A model generated the notes under the pieces. The model searched no databases. It was given only the letters and a program-made list of their open reading frames with translations, and was not told the origin of the DNA. A program made the position numbers and the translations under genes. A stretch of 64,000 nt of DNA from Blumeriella jaapii (taxonomy: Eukaryota > Ascomycota > Leotiomycetes > Helotiales > Drepanopezizaceae), in contig VWND01000067.1 of assembly GCA_009599575.1 (NCBI GenBank), positions 1,426,001-1,490,000 of the forward strand, written 5' to 3'. Shown one piece after another: positions 59,337 to 64,000 of the stretch. How positions within the stretch are numbered: the stretch's first letter is position 1; each line of letters opens with the position of its first letter.

Positions 59337-62300
59337 CTGTTTTTAATAATTGTCACTATCAGAAACCTTTGAAAAATAAATTAAAGTTATCTGTTTTAAA
59401 TAGCGTTCCGGAATTATATTTAATATTGTTTTGTATTATAACTGCTAATAATACATATATTAAAACTTATTTTTTGAACGATTTCGAAGCTATCGATAAT
59501 TTTATCAATTATGCTTTCGTACAATATTACGAATTAACTTTTGTTTTACTTATTAATCCACGTAAATTTACCGTGGTTGACGAACGTTTTTCCATTTACG
59601 GCGACGTTATTTATTAAATCTTTTTTCAAATTAATATCGCTCGCTATACCGAACGAGTTACAGCTTTTATTATAATACTTAGGAAATACGATTTTATTTT
59701 GGACAAATTCTGGCTTAAAACATATAACCCTTATATTAATTGGACTACGAATACCTTTTGCTTTAATTCAGACTTTTGCCGTTCGAATTGTCTACCTCAG
59801 AACTTTTATTAATTGGCTGTTTTAGGCCTAGTCTAAAAACGCTATTTTTACAAAACCGTCGTTTTACCAGCTATATTTCGTCGTACAAAAACAGCTGTAT
59901 TTACCACTTTGGCTTTTCAATTAGGAGTCGAGGTATTTTCAGCCTTTTTATACGAAATTAATTAACAATTACACAAATTAGGCGCTTTAACCGACGATTC
60001 TCCTTTTATTATATTATTTAAAATCGATCAATTGCAAAAGAATAAGCTTTTTCAGACTGCGCGACAATAATTTTCAGCCGAATTTTATTTCGCTGGAGCT
60101 TTACTAAAAAATATTCATTTGGCTTTTTAAATTAAACCGCCAATCGATTTTCGAATAAAACTCTTTTTATTACTATTACCATTTAGCCGCTTTTGATTTT
60201 ATCGAGGCTAATAAGCTTGCATTTTATAAAAAAAGCGTTAATCATACGATAGAACTTCGACTTGAAGCAGTACTTTTATACGGCTTTTTGTATAATATAT
60301 TAATCGACGAATTTTAAGTCTTACGTAAATTTTTTAAAAAAAACTTCGAAAAAGATTAGATCCGAGCGAACTTTTCTTTCGCAGCTTTTCCAGTTTTATT
60401 TGCGAAAAAACCAGAAGAAGAATTACGATTTTGCGTCGATTACAGGGCTTTTAACGCTATTACAATTAAAAACCGATACTTTTTATTATTAATTTAAAAA
60501 ACGCTTTTACGATTAAGCAAAGCCAAATTTTATATTAAATTCGACGTTTTCGCCGCTTTTAATAAGATTCGAAAAAAAAAAAGTTATAAATGGCTTATTG
60601 TATTTAATACGAAGTATGGCCTGTTCGAATTTTTGATTATGCTTTTCGGATTATGCAACGCTTCCGCCACGTTTTAATTTCGTATAAACGATATTCTGCG
60701 ATTTTACTTAGATATTTTTTATATAATTTATATAAACGATATTTTAATTTATTTAAACGATTTTTAAAAACACAAAAAACACGTTAATTTCGTTTTTCAA
60801 ACTCTTTTTGACGCTGGCTTGTAATTAAATATAAAAAAGTACGAATTCGAAGTTTAAGAAATCGTTTATTTTAGAATGATTATTTTTATTATTAGAATTA
60901 AAATGGATTTTAAAAAGCTCGAAGCGATTACGGGCTGGAATTTCTCTTTCAACGTTAAAAACGTATAAGCGTTTTTAAGTTTTGCGAATTTTTATCGACG
61001 ATTTATTAAAAGTTTTTTTAGAATCGTTATTTTTTTAATAAATTTGACGAAAAAAGATATTAAATAAAACTTTAACGACGATTATATAAAAGCCTTCGAG
61101 TTTTTCAAATCAGCTTTTACGATTGCATTTACGTTATTTTATTTTAATTTTAACAAAAAGATATTTGTTAAAACTAACGCTTTTAATTACGTTTTTTCAG
61201 GGATTTTCTTTCAGAAGGACGATGCAAAAGTATTTTATTTAGTCGCTTTTATATCGAAAAAATTCGATTTAGCCGAATGCAATTACGAAATTTATAACAA
61301 AAAACTTTTCGCTATTATACGTTGCTTCGAAGATTAGCGAGCCGAATTACAAAAAGCTGCTTATTTAATTCGAATATTTATAAACCACCGAAACTTAAAA
61401 TATTTTATAACGACTAAGCAATTTAATAAGCGTTAAGTACGCTAAAGCGAGTTTTTAATTGATTTTGATTTTATAGTCATATTCAGACTTGAAAAACAAA
61501 ATGGCAAACCTGATTTTTTAACCCGACGCTTTTAAGATTTTCTATAAGACTTTTTAAACGAAAGAATTCAGTTTCAAAATCAGGCCTTTTTTAAAAAATA
61601 TTATCTGACCGAAGTTTTGACCGTTTTTCCGGCTTCGCTAAAACAATCCGAAATAAACGACGAAAAGCTTTTACGACTTTTGGATAAATACTATTTTATT
61701 AACAAGCTGTGGATCGTTACTAAAAAAGAAATGCTTAAACCAAAAGGTATTCCGAAGTCCAAAACGTTACAACTTTTTAAATGCGTTATACGTAATAATA
61801 AATTGTATTTTCGAAACCGATTTTACGTTTTCGATATATCGAATTTAAACGTTTTTATTCGTATCTGGCTTTTACAAATGGTTTATGATTTAGTAAAAAC
61901 AGGCCATTTTGGCAAAAATAAGCTTTACGAGATTATTAATAAAAATTATTATTAGCTATTAGTTTCCGAGGATTGCAAAAGATTTGTTCGCAATTGCAAC
62001 GGCTGCTTTCGCAATACAAATATTAATCAACGCTATTAAAAACTTTTCAAACTTTTATTTATTTTTCTACGCCGTTAAAGCTATATATCGGTCGATTTTA
62101 TAGGTCTTTTTCCAGTAAAAAAGCATAAAAGTCGAAACAATTTAATTATAATAATAATTTGTCGCTTTACTAAAAAACGATATTATACAGCCTGTTATAT
62201 AGCTATAAAAGCGACAGATTTAGCTAAATTGTTTTGCAAAGATATTTGGCGTTTATATGGTTTCTTCGATTTTATAATTTCAAACCGAGATTTTTTGTTT

Positions 62301-63485
62301 GTTTTACAATTCTGGAAAGCTATTAATCACCGTTTCGGAACTAATATTATATTATTTACCAGCTTTTACTTCGAAACGGACGGCCAGATCGAGAACGCGA
62401 ACGCTTACCTATTTTTTTACTTAAGATAATTTGTCGAATACGCCTAAAAAAATTAGGAAAACTGGCTTTTTCTAACTGAATTCGCAGCGAATAACGCTGT
62501 AAACGCTTCCACCGGAGTTTTCTTTTTTTACGCTAATAAAAGCTTTTATTTTCGAATAAGCTTTTTTTTACCTAAGCTTATTTTAGGTTCCATTTTACGC
62601 ATTTTGCGAATGGCAAATACGGAAAGAAACGATTTCGTCGATAAAATAAAAAAGTTAAAACTATTTTTACGTACAAATTTGATTTTAGCGTTGGCCGACC
62701 AGAAACATTATTTTAATTAACAACGCTAACCAGCTTTTGCTTATAAAGTAAAAAATAACGTATTTCTTAATAAACGCAATATAACTTTTATTAAATTAGT
62801 TAAAAAACTAAATAATAAATTCTACGGTTTTTATAAAATCGCCGAAGTTTTAGGCTTTTACAATTACAAGCTGAAATTACTTTTCGAGCAAAAACTATTA
62901 TATTTTGTTTTTTATACCAATTTGTTCAAATCTGCCTACAACGACTTTTTTTCAGAGCAGAAAAACCTTTTTTTTTCATTTGTTTTTATCGACGCAAACG
63001 GAAGCTTGTTATAGGTTATAAACGCTATTTTCGATTTTAAACGAAATTTTAATTTTTTTTATTTAATATAATAGCGTGGCTATAACGCCGAAAACCAGTT
63101 TTGGGAATTAATAGAAAACGTTGTTAACGTATATAATTTTATAGCTGAATTCGCTATACGTTTCTTTTAGAAATCTTACTCGACCAAAGCAGAACTGGCT
63201 AAAGCCAGAATTGCTAACAAGAAACGTGTTAAATCGATAAATAACGAGAACGAGCTTTTATTATTAAAAAAGGCTTTTACAACCGTTATCAAACATAAGA
63301 AAACTGCTATCAATTCCTTTTTTATTACAAAGGAATCAGTTGTTCTGCTTCCGAAACTAGAAAAGCTTGCTTTTTTTACTATTTTTTTTACTATTTCAGC
63401 TGAACCTCGCATTCGTTTACAAAAACGCTTCGCGAACGAAGCTCGATTTATAGAAATAGATTTCGACGACAAAGAAATTAAGTAA
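59333..63485 (+). pseudogene. pol of G2, RIP-inactivated
   Basis: The protease at 59333-59760 has NDFEAIDNFINYA, a damaged D-S-G-A. A 2 bp deletion at about 60160-60172, relative to G1, shifts the frame. RT lies at about 60360-60900, with [19 protein letters not shown] and catalytic box YIND at 60729-60740. RNase H lies at about 61120-61500. The integrase finger near 61890-62010 has GHFGKNKLYEIINKNYY and C-x2-C (RNCNGC). The core has SVDFIG, IISNRD (second Asp lost) and TDGQIENANAYL (Glu kept). A chromodomain-like C-terminus lies near 63000-63120, then a long polar tail ending at TAA 63483-63485. Confidence 0.88.
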
Positions 63486-63506
63486 AAAATGGAAAGGAGA
63501 ATTATA
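63486..63506 (+). other. Polypurine tract of G2
   Basis: AAAATGGAAAGGAGAATTATA lies directly between the pol stop and the 3' LTR, where the plus-strand primer of LTR retrotransposons is made. G0 has a related tract beside its LTR. Confidence 0.7.
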
Positions 63507-63694
63507 TATGAGGGGATAAGATGTCAGTTCGTTGTGTCAGTTCGTTGGTCACGTGGTCCGAAAGTTACGTTGTTGTCACGTGACATCGGAGCCCGCACAT
63601 ACTGTATTTTAAATTTCGCGGCATTTCTAATTTAGAAATCTCGTAGTTAATGCAAATCATCTACGAACCTTCTGCTCGTTCGCACCCCTTGACA
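63507..63694 (+). repeat. 3' LTR of G2
   Basis: 188 bp from TATGAGGGG (ancestral TGTGAGGGG) to CCCCTTGACA, followed by GCTAT. It contains the tandem GTCAGTTCGTTGT/GTCAGTTCGTTGG pair. The outer end is preserved, the inner mutated. Confidence 0.95.
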
Positions 63695-64000
63695 GCTATA
63701 ATTATTAAAAACCGGTACTTTTTATTATTAATTTAAAAAATATTTTTTCGATTAAGCAAAGCGAAGTTTTATACCAAATTTAACGTTTTCGCCGCTTTTA
63801 ATAAAATTCGAATAAAAAAAGGCTATAAATAGCTTACCGCGTTTAATACAAAATATGGCTTATTCGAATTTTTGATTATGCTTTTCGGATTATACAACGC
63901 TTTTGCTATTTTTCAATTTCGCATAAACGATATTTTACGATTTTATTTAAATGTTTTTTATATAATTTATATAAACGATATTTTAATTTATTTAAACGAT
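63695..64000 (+). pseudogene. pol of G1, second part (RT), runs off the window
   Basis: It continues RT directly after the target copy, aligning with G2 60451-60750. The catalytic box reads YIND at 63968-63979, as in G0 and G2. The rest of G1, its 3' LTR, the remainder of G0, the end of J2 and the end of J1 are expected beyond 64000. Confidence 0.92.

Larger units (their letters stand above)
48929..63694 (+). mobile_element. Gypsy family 3 copy G2, complete (about 6.0 kb) with copy C nested inside
   Basis: It has two 188 bp LTRs and a perfect GCTAT duplication. Internal order is gag (interrupted by C at 50414/59159), slip site, protease, RT, RNase H, integrase, chromodomain, C-terminal tail, purine tract and 3' LTR. 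It is inserted into the RT of G1, a copy of the same family, in the same orientation. Confidence 0.95.

Noticed and set aside
63176..63472. 98-codon open frame on the minus strand, similar to 19381-19611 on the plus strand
   Set aside because: Both are antisense to the C-terminal tail of family 3 pol (G2 and G0). The sense reading continues pol to a stop beside the purine tract, so the antisense similarity follows from homology of the elements.
1..64000. CRISPR arrays, rRNA, tRNA genes or host genes
   Set aside because: Looked for regular spaced repeats, conserved RNA stretches and intron-bearing host ORFs; none seen.

Overview
The window looks like a gene-free, AT-rich heterochromatic block of a filamentous fungus, most probably an ascomycete of the Pezizomycotina. 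No host gene, tRNA or rRNA gene is visible. Every region I could place belongs to a retrotransposon. The coding copies read through as recognisable Gag, protease, reverse transcriptase (RT), RNase H and integrase, but are broken by TAA/TAG codons standing where the domain alignment calls for Gln (CAA/CAG) or Trp (TGG). They are also soaked in C-to-T and G-to-A changes while CpG stays common. That is the signature of repeat-induced point mutation (RIP). The species cannot be named from the sequence.

Five families are present. Family 1 (copies A, B, C) is a Ty3/Gypsy chromovirus with 262-299 bp LTRs. Family 2 (J1, J2) is a Gypsy element with a 778 bp LTR. Family 3 (G0, G1, G2) is a Gypsy element with 175-188 bp LTRs. 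E is a chromodomain Gypsy element with 412-414 bp LTRs, and F is a Copia element with 302 bp LTRs. The fifth family is a Tad1-like LINE: L1, near full length, and D1, 5'-truncated.

The layout is one stack of insertions inside insertions. Left part: A (+, 1-4467) lies in B (-, 4468-9332), which lies in the 5' LTR of J1 (+, 9333-11910). J2 (+, 11911-19099) is inserted in J1, and G0 (-) in J2. G0 is split twice. First comes LINE L1 (24200-46090), which holds Gypsy E (28999-44585), which holds Copia F (30299-38509). Second comes G1 (46162 to beyond 64000), which holds G2 (48929-63694), which holds C (50415-59153), which holds LINE D1 (55495-57799). Target-site duplications seen at both ends support the steps L1, E, F, G2, C and D1. 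The deepest chain is J1>J2>G0>G1>G2>C>D1, seven levels.

Three things stand out beyond the stack. Both E and F carry, between the end of pol and the 3' LTR, an ORF-like stretch on the opposite strand, convergent with pol; I recognise neither product. Family 3 keeps an in-frame GGGAAAC heptamer directly before the gag TGA in all three copies, with pol in the -1 frame, which is a textbook ribosomal frameshift arrangement. In every LTR with a visible outer edge, RIP damage is light at that edge and heavy on the inner side.
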